DNA of 64,000 bases from Arenibacter sp. F26102. GTDB taxonomy: Bacteria > Bacteroidota > Bacteroidia > Flavobacteriales > Flavobacteriaceae. This document shows, piece after piece, positions 8,219 to 18,267 of this stretch; the stretch's first letter is position 1, and each line of letters opens with the position of its first letter. A model generated the notes under the pieces. The model did no database searches. It was given only the letters and a program-made list of their open reading frames with translations, and was not told the DNA's origin. The stretch lies in NCBI RefSeq assembly GCF_023015865.1, contig NZ_JALKBC010000007.1, forward strand, positions 266,155 to 330,154, given 5' to 3'. Made by a program: the position numbers and the translations under genes.

Positions 8219-10393
8219 TTAACTATTTAAAGCCTGTAAAACACGTTCTGGGGAGAATGGCAGATGTCGCAATGGTTTCCCTGTTAATTTAAGAAATGCA
8301 TTGGCTATGGCACATGCAACCATAGGTGTTGCTGTTTCCCCAACCCCTTCGGGTACTTCTGTGGATTCAAGGATTGCCGTTTCAATACTTTCCGGGATGT
8401 CCTGCATTCTGAGCAAATCATAATCATGAAAATTGGATTGTTGCACCTGTCCATCAACTATAGTAATTTGTTCCTTTAGTACACTGCTCATGCCCATAAT
8501 GATACCACCTTCCATTTGTGCTTTTACGTTGTCCGGTTGTACAACGACTCCGGCATCCAACGCAATCCAGAAATGATGTACTTTAATATTGCCCGTACTG
8601 CGGTCAACAGAAATTTCACACACCCCAGTCCCTAATGATCCATGTTCCACAAAAGCCATACCCTTGGCCCGGCCATTAACAGATGGTGTGTTCCAATTGG
8701 ATATTTTAGCGACTTTTTCCAGTGTAGCTAATGCCCTAGGTGCCTTGACCATTAATTTCCTCCTAAGTTCCAAAGGATCCAATCCTTGGTCCAGTGCAAT
8801 TTCATCCAGCATACACTCAATAGCAAACTTATTGGGGCCATGGCCCACGGCACGCCAATGCTTTAATCGAATGCCATTGGAGGCTTCCCTCCATTCCGCA
8901 AATTGATTGGGGATATCGTAATGATCATTTGCAACAGCACTTGCGACTAGGTTACCGCCGTCCCCAATAACACTGTGCGAAAAACCGGTAACAGTACCAT
9001 TGGCGTCTGTACAGGCAATTAAGCGCTGTAGGGAAAGTGGACGGAAAGCTCCATAGGTAACATCGTCTTCCCTGGTCCATATTAATTTTACGGGAAGTGG
9101 CTCCATTTCTTTGGCCAGTATGGTACATTCCTCAACAAAATCGTTCATACTTCGTCTGCCAAATCCACCACCCAAATACTGTAGATGTACGTTTACATTT
9201 TCCGGGGCAATGTCCAGGATTTTAGGGACACCCAACTTGGTGTCCGGACCCTGTTGGCTACCTACCCATACTTCGGCACTACCACCATCTTCCGCAACCT
9301 GCACCACCGCATTTAGAGGTTCCATTTGTGCATGGTAAACATAATCGTTTTTAAAATCGACCTTATAGGTTTTGGACGCAGTTTTTATGGCCTTTGGAAA
9401 ATCTCCTTTTTCTATAATTACCTTACCACTTTGTTTTTGCGAGGCTATTTTTTCATAAGTAGTATAAACCTCCTGGGAATTATGTCCGGTAGCCTTGGAT
9501 TTACTCCAATTTATTTTTAGGCTCTTTTTGGCGTTCAAGGTTTGTTCCAAAGTCTTGCCAACAATCCCAATGGCATAATCCAAGGGGATTATTCTTAGTA
9601 TCCCTTCCATGGCCAGGATTTCCGATTCATTGGTCAAAGTGGGTTTGGAACCGTGCAGATTTCCTCTTTCCAACACTCCGTAGACCATTCCTGGCAAGCG
9701 AATATCAATTGCAAATAGAGCACTACCATCCACTTTGGCAGGGATTTCTGTTCGAGGAATGTCTTTTCCGACCAACTGGAATTCCTTGGGATTTTTTAAT
9801 TGTTCCTCCGTAAAGACAGGTAGTGTTTCGGGCATTTCCAAAAATGGAACCAAGGAACCGTAACTTATTCTTTGACCCGTTTTTTCATGTATTATAAAAC
9901 TTTTGGATGTTGTTATCTCAGAAATGGGCACTTCCCAATGTTTGGCCGCACTGCTCATTAATACATAACGGGCCTGGCCACCTGCTTTTCGCATAACCTG
10001 GTAGTAACTATTTGTGGTTCTACTCCCTACCGTAAACATAAGTTTGCTACCTGGGGCCCAGCCGGGGGAACCATATACCTCAGATTCCTGAGGAGAAAAC
10101 TCCACTTTCACTTTAGACCAGTCCGCATCCATTTCTTCAGCGAAAAGTAAAGGTAAAGATGTCATAGAGCCTTGCCCCATTTCGGCAGCTGGATTATAAA
10201 TAGTGATTTCGCCATCTTCCGATAATTTCACCCAGGCTGTAAGTGTTTGTTGGGCGAGTTGTTCTTTAATTTTTTTTGGATCTTTACAGGATATCAACTG
10301 AGGCAAAATACCCGATACACCAATGAATAGGGCCACTCCACTGGATGATTTTATGAATTTCCTCCGACTAATGGTAGTTTTCGTTTGGACCAT
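8219..10393 (-). CDS. Exported molybdopterin hydroxylase subunit, isoquinoline 1-oxidoreductase B-like
   Basis: Second catalytic molybdopterin subunit, only distantly similar to the one at 5371-7593. The frame extends to 10486, but the ATG at 10393 is preferred: it lies 4 bases after the stop of the 2Fe-2S gene and starts a twin-arginine signal (SRRKFIKSSSG). About 724 residues. Landmarks are NPAAEMGQGSMTSLP, the cofactor motif GGGFGRRSMNDFVEE, IWTREDDVTYGAFRP, and PEGVGETATPMVACAIANA with the catalytic glutamate. This set fits the IorB branch. Like its neighbour it has no heme domain. Function is a periplasmic dehydrogenase of unknown substrate; pairing with the upstream small subunit is inferred from order and spacing. 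Confidence 0.88.
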   Translation of the reverse strand: MVQTKTTISRRKFIKSSSGVALFIGVSGILPQLISCKDPKKIKEQLAQQTLTAWVKLSEDGEITIYNPAAEMGQGSMTSLPLLFAEEMDADWSKVKVEFSPQESEVYGSPGWAPGSKLMFTVGSRTTNSYYQVMRKAGGQARYVLMSSAAKHWEVPISEITTSKSFIIHEKTGQRISYGSLVPFLEMPETLPVFTEEQLKNPKEFQLVGKDIPRTEIPAKVDGSALFAIDIRLPGMVYGVLERGNLHGSKPTLTNESEILAMEGILRIIPLDYAIGIVGKTLEQTLNAKKSLKINWSKSKATGHNSQEVYTTYEKIASQKQSGKVIIEKGDFPKAIKTASKTYKVDFKNDYVYHAQMEPLNAVVQVAEDGGSAEVWVGSQQGPDTKLGVPKILDIAPENVNVHLQYLGGGFGRRSMNDFVEECTILAKEMEPLPVKLIWTREDDVTYGAFRPLSLQRLIACTDANGTVTGFSHSVIGDGGNLVASAVANDHYDIPNQFAEWREASNGIRLKHWRAVGHGPNKFAIECMLDEIALDQGLDPLELRRKLMVKAPRALATLEKVAKISNWNTPSVNGRAKGMAFVEHGSLGTGVCEISVDRSTGNIKVHHFWIALDAGVVVQPDNVKAQMEGGIIMGMSSVLKEQITIVDGQVQQSNFHDYDLLRMQDIPESIETAILESTEVPEGVGETATPMVACAIANAFLKLTGKPLRHLPFSPERVLQALNS

Positions 10394-10397
10394 GATA

Positions 10398-10874
10398 TTA
10401 ATTTTCAATTTTGGATTGGGATGCAGCAGCCAATTCAACGGCCTTAATAATACGTAGGTAGGTACCACAGCGGCAAAGAATACCATTCATATGGGTCTTA
10501 ATTTCCTCAGTTGTAGGATTGGGGTTGGCATCCAAAAGGGCAACGGCCTGCATGATCTGCCCAGACTGACAATAGCCGCATTGTGGCGCCTGGGCTTCAA
10601 TCCATGCTTTTTGAACTGGATGATCCCCGTTTTTGGACAAACCCTCTATGGTTTTAATTTTTTGTCCTTCCGCAAAATTCTCCACCTGCAATAAACAGGC
10701 CCGCATAGGTCCATTGTCTATATGGACCATACATGACCCGCATTGTCCAATACCGCAGCTGTATTTGGTACCGGTGAGTCCTAAATGCTCTCTTAATACC
10801 CATAGCAGAGAAGTACCTTCAGTAACTTCAACTTTGAGTTTTGTATTATTTATGTCCAGTTGAAATGTAGCCAT
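10398..10874 (-). CDS. 2Fe-2S subunit of molybdenum hydroxylase, pair 2
   Basis: 158-residue protein with the two cluster motifs YSCGIGQCGSCMVHID plus RACLLQ, and QCGYCQSGQIM plus LCRCGTYLRI. It is the first gene of the minus-strand hydroxylase block and precedes its molybdopterin partner by 4 bases. No signal peptide, as expected for a subunit co-exported by Tat. It is similar to the other small subunit but clearly diverged, so the two pairs are old paralogs, not a recent tandem copy. Confidence 0.92.
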   Translation of the reverse strand: MATFQLDINNTKLKVEVTEGTSLLWVLREHLGLTGTKYSCGIGQCGSCMVHIDNGPMRACLLQVENFAEGQKIKTIEGLSKNGDHPVQKAWIEAQAPQCGYCQSGQIMQAVALLDANPNPTTEEIKTHMNGILCRCGTYLRIIKAVELAAASQSKIEN

Positions 10875-11171
10875 GATATAACAATGTTTCCCATTAAATT
10901 ACTGAAAAAGAAGGATGTAGCCTATTGTAAGTTTGAAATTTTTGAATAATAGGTGTTCTTTTGTGTATTTGGGAGTTCTGTTGTGGCTTTATGGTAGATT
11001 ATAGAGAAGCCTTTTCCAAAGTGCTCGGATGGCTTCAATTGAAAATCCAAAATCTAGGGGTATGAAAACTGTAAAATGATATGGCAATTGAATAAGGGAG
11101 TCAATCACCAATAGGGTAATGACAACTTAAGCTAACCTTTTATTCTGACATTTAATTAACATTAAATGAGA

Positions 11172-11771
11172 TTAGCCGATAGATGAGCACCCCTTTTTTT
11201 TCTTAATACTAAAAAGTAAAAAAAGCACGGCTTCCACTTTAGCGCCCAGTTTTTCAGTAAGAATTTTAAAGGCACGGGTAATGTGGCCCTCCACAGTTTT
11301 TATAGAGATATTAAGATATTCGGAGATTTCAGTATGGGTAAGACCTTCTTTTTTATTCATTAAAAATATTTCCCTGCATTTGGAGGGTAAATTTTCGATT
11401 TCGGCATTCATTAGTTGTATTAAGTTGTCCAGTTCTTCCGGCTCTATATCAACCACCAAATCAATAGCCTCAAAATATTTTTTCTCCAGATAAATTACCG
11501 GTTTATTTTTTCGGTATTGATTGATGAACTCATTATAAACCGATTTATATAAATAACTCTTGATGGATAAGTCTGGATTAATTTTTTTTCTCTTAACCCA
11601 AATCTTAACAAATACGTTTTGAACAATATCTTCGGCAAAATCATGGTCATTGCACAAAGATTGGGCATAAGCACATAAATTCTGGTAATAAGAATCCATC
11701 AATAGATCATAGGCTTTTGGGTCACCTGAAATTAATCTTTGGGCCAAAAACAAGTTTTTATGATTTTCCAT
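11172..11771 (-). CDS. ECF sigma factor of PUL 1 (FecI-like)
   Basis: Extracytoplasmic-function RNA polymerase sigma factor, 199 residues. Region 2 is visible in FAEDIVQNVFVKIWVKRK and SYLYKSVYNEFINQYRK, region 4 in LPSKCREIFLMNKKEGLTH and EYLNISIKTVEGHITRAF. It is divergent from a fecR anti-sigma gene 118 bases away, which in turn precedes susC. That is the standard trans-envelope arrangement in which glycan-bound SusC signals through FecR to release the sigma factor, which then drives the PUL. The C-terminus ends in a short basic stretch. Confidence 0.92.
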   Translation of the reverse strand: MENHKNLFLAQRLISGDPKAYDLLMDSYYQNLCAYAQSLCNDHDFAEDIVQNVFVKIWVKRKKINPDLSIKSYLYKSVYNEFINQYRKNKPVIYLEKKYFEAIDLVVDIEPEELDNLIQLMNAEIENLPSKCREIFLMNKKEGLTHTEISEYLNISIKTVEGHITRAFKILTEKLGAKVEAVLFLLFSIKKKKGCSSIG

Positions 11772-11889
11772 TGAAATAGGTAATTCTTAATATTAGTTGG
11801 CAATAATAGTGAATATCTAAAAAAAATCATAAAAAAATAGAGGGGTATTAAAATATGAAACGTATTAGGTAGTAATTATTGAATATTAC

Positions 11890-13053
11890 ATGGCTGAAAT
11901 AGATAAATTAATCGTTAAGTTTTTAAATAAGGAAGCAAATCTTTCAGAGTTGGAAAAATTGGAGGAATTGCTTAAAAACGACCAAGGGATACATGTCTTC
12001 AATAGTTTTGTTAAAACACAATACCTAAGTACACTTTCCATGACAGAATTCGATATTAAAAAAGCCAAGGAATCTATAAAAGCTAGGCTAAAAAAGGGTG
12101 AACGGATAAAAAGGATAAACCATTATAAGAGAATGGCTGTAGCGGCCTCGGTTATGTTGGTGTTGGGAATGACATTTTATCTGTTGTATAACAACAACCC
12201 AGCAAATGGAACTAAGGTTAAGCAACAGCCCCATTTAATTGTTACAGGTACCGATAAGGCTATTCTTACCTTGGAAAATGGAGATGAAGTGGCTCTGGAA
12301 AAAGGAAAAAAATTCCAAAGTGGTAAAGTTAGCAGTAATGGGGAGGAGCTGGTTTATGTTGATAAAGAACAAAGTGATGTTGCTGTAAAAGAGCAAATGT
12401 ACAATTACCTCACTATTCCCAGGGGAGGGCAGTTTTTTGTTAAATTGTCGGATGGGACAGAAGTTTGGTTAAACTCTGAAACCAAATTAAAATATCCAGT
12501 AGCATTTAGTGAAGATTATACTCGCAGGGTAGAATTAATCTACGGAGAAGCTTATTTTAAGGTTTCGCCAAGTACCGAGCACAAAGGTGCAGCATTTCAT
12601 GTTATTACTAAATCCCAGGAAATAGATGTTTTGGGTACAGAATTTAATATTAGGGCCTATAACAATGATCAAATTATGGCCACTACCTTGGTTGAAGGAA
12701 AAATTAAAATTAAAAAAGGGGAGGTTAGTGAAACCTTGGCGCCCAATCAACAAGCTATAATTAACCATGAAGGTGATGAAATAGACATTCAGGAAATAGA
12801 TGTGTCCCAAGAAATATCATGGATAAATGGTTTGTTTACCTTTAATGAAAAACCTTTGGAGGAAATAATGACAGTACTTGCCAGATGGTATGATACAGAA
12901 GTTGTTTTTGAGAATGCCAAACAAAAAAAGTTTGTTTTTACCGGAATATTGGAAAGAACCGAGGCGGTAGAAGATATTCTAAAGTTTATAGAGGCCACTA
13001 GTGAAGGCCAAATAACCTTCGAGATCAGTGATAAAACAATTATTATTAAATAA
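11890..13053 (+). CDS. FecR-family anti-sigma factor of PUL 1
   Basis: Inner-membrane anti-sigma factor, 387 residues. A cytoplasmic helical part of about 75 residues should bind the sigma factor. One membrane segment (MAVAASVMLVLGMTFYLLY) follows near residue 77. The periplasmic FecR domain has YLTIPRGGQFFVKLSDGTE and IDVLGTEFNIRAY, and the C-terminal DUF4974 domain (LFTFNEKPLEEIMTVLARW) is the part expected to touch the STN domain of the next gene's receptor. Divergent from its sigma gene, upstream of susC. Confidence 0.92.
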   Translation: MAEIDKLIVKFLNKEANLSELEKLEELLKNDQGIHVFNSFVKTQYLSTLSMTEFDIKKAKESIKARLKKGERIKRINHYKRMAVAASVMLVLGMTFYLLYNNNPANGTKVKQQPHLIVTGTDKAILTLENGDEVALEKGKKFQSGKVSSNGEELVYVDKEQSDVAVKEQMYNYLTIPRGGQFFVKLSDGTEVWLNSETKLKYPVAFSEDYTRRVELIYGEAYFKVSPSTEHKGAAFHVITKSQEIDVLGTEFNIRAYNNDQIMATTLVEGKIKIKKGEVSETLAPNQQAIINHEGDEIDIQEIDVSQEISWINGLFTFNEKPLEEIMTVLARWYDTEVVFENAKQKKFVFTGILERTEAVEDILKFIEATSEGQITFEISDKTIIIK

Positions 13054-13057
13054 AAAA

Positions 13058-13096
13058 GGAAAAGGCCAGCACCTTCCACAGCAATAGCCTTTTTCC
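13058..13096 (+). terminator. Terminator-like hairpin between fecR and susC
   Basis: GGAAAAGGC (13058-13066) pairs with GCCTTTTTCC (13087-13096) with one bulged T. It lies just after the fecR stop, with most T residues inside the stem, and may separate regulator from receptor transcripts. Confidence 0.4.
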
Positions 13097-13142
13097 AAAG
13101 TAGATCAATTAAAACAATGTTTAACTAAACCATTACAAATTT

Positions 13143-16100
13143 ATGAAATTTAAATTAACCAAACGACCACCTTGTCCGTTGGGCAAAGTTATTTTACACT
13201 TTTTTATGAAATCCGTTATTTTCCTGTTTTGTGCGATTTCATTTGCACTCACTCCCCTAAATGGTGAGGCCCAAGATGCTGAGATTATCATTGATACAGA
13301 TATGTCCCTGACAATAAGACAAGCATTTCGGTTGATCAATAAACAAACCGATTATAAGTTTATTTATCGGCATGACCAGATAAAAACTGCTCCAAATATC
13401 GACTTGAAAAAGGGGGTTATTAAAGCAGGAGAGCTGCTTGATAAATGCCTGTCTCCAATTAGTTTTACGTATAATTTCACGGATGGTGGCACTATTGTCG
13501 TGAAGAAAAAATCGGCAAATACTTCAATTAGCGGTTCAACCAAATTAGCGGATCAAAATGTACAATTTCAAGTCAGTGGTACTGTGACAGATAAGGAAGG
13601 TGTTCCTTTACCTGGGGCCAGCATTGTAGAAAAGGGTACAATAAATGGTACCCAGGCCGATTTTGACGGGAATTTTTACATTTCAGTGGCTGATGAGAAT
13701 TCCATTTTAGAATTTTCCTATGTTGGTTTCGCTACAGAAGAGGTTCCAATTAATGGAAAGGCTATTGTAACCGTGAGTCTATTGGAAAGTGCTTCCAACC
13801 TGGATGAGGTTGTTGTAGTGGGTTATGGAACAGTGAAAAGAAGCGATTTAACAGGGTCGGTAGGAAGTGTAAAGATGCCCGAAATGAACAAAGCTCCCGT
13901 GACCTCATTTGATGATGCCTTGGCCGGCCGTGTGGCGGGTGTATCGGTGATTTCAGGTGATGGCCAACCGGGTACACTTCCCGAAATTGTGATAAGGGGA
14001 GGAAATTCATTGACACAGAGCAATTCCCCACTATATGTTGTTGATGGTTTTCCATTGGAGGACAATGACAACAGTTCTATTAACCCTTCGGATATAGAAT
14101 CAATTGATATATTAAAGGATGCCTCGGCTACTGCCATTTATGGGGCACGAGGGGCCAATGGGGTTATAATGATTACTACCAAAAGTGGCAAGGAAGGAGT
14201 TCCGACCATAAGTTTTGATAGGTATTATGGGTTACAAGATGATATTAAGCGGATTGAAACCATGGATCCTTATGATTTTGCTGTTTTGCAGTTGGAGATT
14301 GACCCATTAAATTCACCTTATGTTTACTTGGAAGGTCCAGGTAGGACTTTGGAGGATTACAAAACCTACGAAAAGATAGATTGGTATGATAAGGTGTTGC
14401 GTACTGGTGCCATGCAGAGCAATAATTTATCAATATCCGGGGGTAGTGGAAAAACAAAGTATTATATGTCCGGATCCTATTTAGAGCAGGAGGGAATATT
14501 TATAAATACGGGGTTTGAACGATATCAAGGCAGAATTTCTTTGGATCAGGAACTTACCAATAAATTAAAGGCCAGGATAAATGTAAATTACAGTAACACC
14601 AAGAATTATGGGGTTATTGCAACAAACAATGGTGGATCTACCAGTGCCAGTTTAATGTATAGTATCTGGAGTTATCGTCCTGTAACCACTGCGTTTGATG
14701 TGGATCTTGAAGAAGAACTAAATGATCCGGAAGTGAATCCAGCGACGGATTATCGGGTTAACCCTGTTCTCGAAGCTGAAAATGTACTGCGTGAATCCAT
14801 TTCCCAGAACTTATTGGGGAATGCTTCGCTAGAGTATAGCATAATAAAAGGGTTGAAATTTAGAATGACGGGTGGTGCCAGTGATAATTTAAGGCAAAGC
14901 AATTCATTCTATAACTCACAAACGCGTAACGGAGGTCCCAATCATCCATCATCTAAGGGGCCTAATGGATCTCAATCATATTACCGTAGTACGACCTTTT
15001 CAAATGAAAATCTCTTAACCTATTCAAATAGGTTTAACAAGACGCATTCATTGACTGTCTTGGCCGGTTATTCCCAACAAAAGAATAAAAGTTCATTATT
15101 TGGTGGGCAATCTGTTCAGATTACAGATGAAGAATTGGGTTTAAGTGGGTTGGATGTAGGTACCCCGACCAGTATTTCAGCATCCTCTTCCAACTGGGCG
15201 CTACAATCTTTTTTTGGACGACTTAATTACGATTATAAATCCAAGTATATTTTTACTGCTACGGTTCGGGCCGACGGCTCGTCCAAGTTTGCACCAAAAA
15301 ACAGGTGGGGGTATTTTCCTTCTGCAGCATTGGCCTATCGCCTGAGCCAGGAAAGTTTTATGAAACCTATCGAGTTTGTTTCTAATGCCAAAGTCAGAAT
15401 AGGATATGGGGTGACCGGAAATAACCGAGTGAGCGATTTTGCCTATTTGTCAGGAATAGGTACGGCTAATTGGACTGGTTATTCTTTCGGAAATGAGAAT
15501 CCTACCCGAGGGACCTTTGTATCCGGATTGGACAATGCTGACCTTAAATGGGAATCCACTTCGCAATTAAATTTTGGTCTTGACCTTGGTTTTTTTGACA
15601 ACAGGATTTCGTTTACAGGCGATTACTATTACAAGGAAACAAAAGACCTGTTGCTAAATGCCCAAGTGCCCTACGCAACCGGATTCTCAACCGCATATAA
15701 GAATATTGGTGCTGTTTCCAATGAAGGTGTTGAGTTTGCCTTGAACACGGTAAATATAGATGGTGAAAATTTTACTTGGAAGTCTGACTTCAATATTTCA
15801 TTTAACAGAAGTAAGGTATTGGCACTTGTTGATAATCAGAGCTCTTTGACATCTACCACATTTGCGGTATACAACAGCAATCCAAGTTATATAGCGCAGG
15901 TAGGAGAGCCGGTTGCCTTGTTTTATGGCGTTTTATATGAAGGGCTATATCAATACGAGGATTTTAATCAGTTGACCAATGGAAATTATTCTTTAAAGGA
16001 CGAAATTCCGGGCAACGGAAGTGCACGGGGCAATATATTACCGGGATATGCGAAGTACACAGATATTGATGGGGATGGAAATATTAGTTTGAACGATTAT

Positions 16101-16610
16101 ACCGTTATGGGGAATCCTAATCCTGATTTCGTAGGGGGTTTTAACAATTCGTTTACCTATAAAAACCTTGATCTTAGTTTCTTTTTTCAATTCTCTTATG
16201 GCAATGAAATCATGAATGCCAATCGGGTAGTTTTTGAAGGCACCTTCCTCACAGGTAGAAACCAATATGCCACTTATACTGATCGTTGGACCGAAGAAAA
16301 CCCAACTTCGGATATTCCAAGGGCAAAAGGAGAACCTGCTTTCTTTTCCAGTAGAATTGTTGAAGATGGTTCTTTTCTAAGGTTAAAGACCGCTTCTTTG
16401 GGGTATACAATTCCTTCAGAGTTTTTGAAAGAATTGGGTATCAAATCATTCAGGACATACGTTTCCGGTCAAAATATATTTACATGGACTGGCTATTCTG
16501 GTGTTGATCCTGAGGTTTCTACACGGAATTCAGCTTTGACCCCTGGCTTTGATTACTCTCCTTATCCAAGACAGAGAACCCTAATCACTGGAATTAATAT
16601 AACATTTTAA
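13143..16610 (+). CDS. SusC-like TonB-dependent glycan receptor with STN domain
   Basis: Outer-membrane importer of oligosaccharides, 1,155 residues. After a long basic N-terminus and signal peptide, an STN domain spans about residues 50-115 (TDYKFIYRHDQIK), which marks a receptor that signals to FecR. Then comes a carboxypeptidase-regulatory-like domain (GTVTDKEGVPLPGASIVEKGT, shortened here: VPLPGASIVEKG) with LEFSYVGFATEEV. The SusC signature VVVVGYGTVKRSDLTG and plug landmarks DASATAIYGARGANGV follow, then a 22-strand barrel ending in TLITGINITF, with the usual aromatic C-terminus. It forms a complex with the SusD lipoprotein 26 bases downstream. Substrate specificity cannot be read directly. 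Confidence 0.95.
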   Translation: MKFKLTKRPPCPLGKVILHFFMKSVIFLFCAISFALTPLNGEAQDAEIIIDTDMSLTIRQAFRLINKQTDYKFIYRHDQIKTAPNIDLKKGVIKAGELLDKCLSPISFTYNFTDGGTIVVKKKSANTSISGSTKLADQNVQFQVSGTVTDKEGVPLPGASIVEKGTINGTQADFDGNFYISVADENSILEFSYVGFATEEVPINGKAIVTVSLLESASNLDEVVVVGYGTVKRSDLTGSVGSVKMPEMNKAPVTSFDDALAGRVAGVSVISGDGQPGTLPEIVIRGGNSLTQSNSPLYVVDGFPLEDNDNSSINPSDIESIDILKDASATAIYGARGANGVIMITTKSGKEGVPTISFDRYYGLQDDIKRIETMDPYDFAVLQLEIDPLNSPYVYLEGPGRTLEDYKTYEKIDWYDKVLRTGAMQSNNLSISGGSGKTKYYMSGSYLEQEGIFINTGFERYQGRISLDQELTNKLKARINVNYSNTKNYGVIATNNGGSTSASLMYSIWSYRPVTTAFDVDLEEELNDPEVNPATDYRVNPVLEAENVLRESISQNLLGNASLEYSIIKGLKFRMTGGASDNLRQSNSFYNSQTRNGGPNHPSSKGPNGSQSYYRSTTFSNENLLTYSNRFNKTHSLTVLAGYSQQKNKSSLFGGQSVQITDEELGLSGLDVGTPTSISASSSNWALQSFFGRLNYDYKSKYIFTATVRADGSSKFAPKNRWGYFPSAALAYRLSQESFMKPIEFVSNAKVRIGYGVTGNNRVSDFAYLSGIGTANWTGYSFGNENPTRGTFVSGLDNADLKWESTSQLNFGLDLGFFDNRISFTGDYYYKETKDLLLNAQVPYATGFSTAYKNIGAVSNEGVEFALNTVNIDGENFTWKSDFNISFNRSKVLALVDNQSSLTSTTFAVYNSNPSYIAQVGEPVALFYGVLYEGLYQYEDFNQLTNGNYSLKDEIPGNGSARGNILPGYAKYTDIDGDGNISLNDYTVMGNPNPDFVGGFNNSFTYKNLDLSFFFQFSYGNEIMNANRVVFEGTFLTGRNQYATYTDRWTEENPTSDIPRAKGEPAFFSSRIVEDGSFLRLKTASLGYTIPSEFLKELGIKSFRTYVSGQNIFTWTGYSGVDPEVSTRNSALTPGFDYSPYPRQRTLITGINITF

Positions 16611-16636
16611 GGTAAACCAAACTAAGTTTTAATACG

Positions 16637-18238
16637 ATGAAAAAATATATATTATCCATTCATATTATCCTTGTAGGACTTTTGACCTCATGTGTCAAAC
16701 TAGATACGGAGCCCACTGACATGGCCAGCTCTCTTACCTATTTTAGTAATGAAACGGAAGTAGAATACGCGCTAAACGGTATTTACGATAAAATTGGCTC
16801 CAATTATATATTTGGTGGAGGCGATTGTCTCTCGACCATGTTCGATGTAACTGATCAGGCTTGGCGAAGTACGAGCGTTTCTATCACCAGCTATGATTAT
16901 CCGGCCTCCGATGTGCGTGTGAGTATCATTTGGAGGGAATTGTATATAGGTATTGAAAGGGCCAATATTTTGTTGAAGAATATTGACGATGCTGATATGG
17001 AACAAGATGCAAAGAATGTTGTTATAGGGGAAGCCAAATTCCTTAGGGCATTTTATTACTTTATGTTGGTTCAAAATTACGGTGCCGTGCCCTTAAAAAC
17101 CGAGCCCACCCAATCGGCAAATGATGTTTATTTTGAACGAACCAATGCTTCTGAAGTATACGATTTTATTTATGCGGAAATGGTAGAAGCAGAATCCTTG
17201 GTGAACCCGATTACCGATTATTCCTATGCTGAAAGGGTTACGAAATCGGCAGTGCAGGGAATTTTGGCAAGAGTAAGTCTATATAGAGCGGGATTCTTGA
17301 ACAGAAAGGATAAATCCGCCGAACAAATACAGGAATATTATGAAAACGCCTTGTTCTGGGCCGAGAAGGTAATCAACTCTGGCTTGCACGATCTTAACCC
17401 AGATTATGCGCAAGTATTTATCAACCTAATTCAGGATCAGTATGAAACCCAAGAAAGTATCTTCGAAATAGGTCATTTTACCGATGGTGCATCGGGGGTT
17501 TTTGGGACGGCCGAAATCGGCGATTTAGGGAATAATAATGGTATTGCCCAAAGGATTTTGGAATACGGATATTCAGGGGCGCAATATAGGATCACTGCTA
17601 AACTATACAATGCTTTTGAATACAATGACCAATATCAAGATACACGAAGGGATTGGTGTATTGCTTCTTATCGATTCGTTCGAGATTCCAATCCACCTGT
17701 AAAAGAGTATTGGTCCGAAGTTTATGTAGGAACTTCAGAAGATCCAAACAGGGTAGTAAATAGAAATATCGGTAAATTCAGAAGGGAATATGAATTGCAA
17801 GAGGATAAAATTAAAAATTATAACTCAACCAACAACCCGCTGTTGCGTTTTTCCGATGTATTGCTAATGGCCGCCGAAGCCGAAAACGAATTGAACGGAC
17901 CCACACCCAAGGCGCATGAATATTTAAATCGGGTGCGGAACAGGGCGCAGGTTTCTGAAATTGAAAACATTAGCTCTAAGGAGGCATTCCTTGATATTCT
18001 TCAGGATGAGCGGTATACCGAATTGTGTTTTGAGGGCTTTCGTAGAATGGATTTGATCCGCTGGGGTATTTTGGTGGAGGAGATGAGGGAAATGGTGGAT
18101 TATAATAATGCCAATAACTTGGCTTATTCAGTTTACAATCGATCAGGGTTAAACATTTCCGAAAAGGATTATTATCTGCCCATTCCGGTTAGGGAGCTTT
18201 CATTAGATCCATTGTTGACCCAAAATCCTGGGTGGTAA
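16637..18238 (+). CDS. SusD-like glycan-binding lipoprotein
   Basis: Surface lipoprotein that caps the SusC barrel and delivers glycan, 533 residues. The lipobox is LVGLLTSC near residue 19. The TPR-rich SusD fold shows in RANILLKNIDD, GEAKFLRAFYYFMLVQNYG and, in the C-terminal RagB/SusD domain, LLRFSDVLLMAAEAENEL, YLNRVRNRAQ and DERYTELCFEGFRRMDLIRW. It follows susC directly and its end overlaps a possible early start of the next frame, so the three form one transcription unit. Confidence 0.95.
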   Translation: MKKYILSIHIILVGLLTSCVKLDTEPTDMASSLTYFSNETEVEYALNGIYDKIGSNYIFGGGDCLSTMFDVTDQAWRSTSVSITSYDYPASDVRVSIIWRELYIGIERANILLKNIDDADMEQDAKNVVIGEAKFLRAFYYFMLVQNYGAVPLKTEPTQSANDVYFERTNASEVYDFIYAEMVEAESLVNPITDYSYAERVTKSAVQGILARVSLYRAGFLNRKDKSAEQIQEYYENALFWAEKVINSGLHDLNPDYAQVFINLIQDQYETQESIFEIGHFTDGASGVFGTAEIGDLGNNNGIAQRILEYGYSGAQYRITAKLYNAFEYNDQYQDTRRDWCIASYRFVRDSNPPVKEYWSEVYVGTSEDPNRVVNRNIGKFRREYELQEDKIKNYNSTNNPLLRFSDVLLMAAEAENELNGPTPKAHEYLNRVRNRAQVSEIENISSKEAFLDILQDERYTELCFEGFRRMDLIRWGILVEEMREMVDYNNANNLAYSVYNRSGLNISEKDYYLPIPVRELSLDPLLTQNPGW

Positions 18239-18267
18239 TTATATTTCAAATACAAAATAAAATAGAT

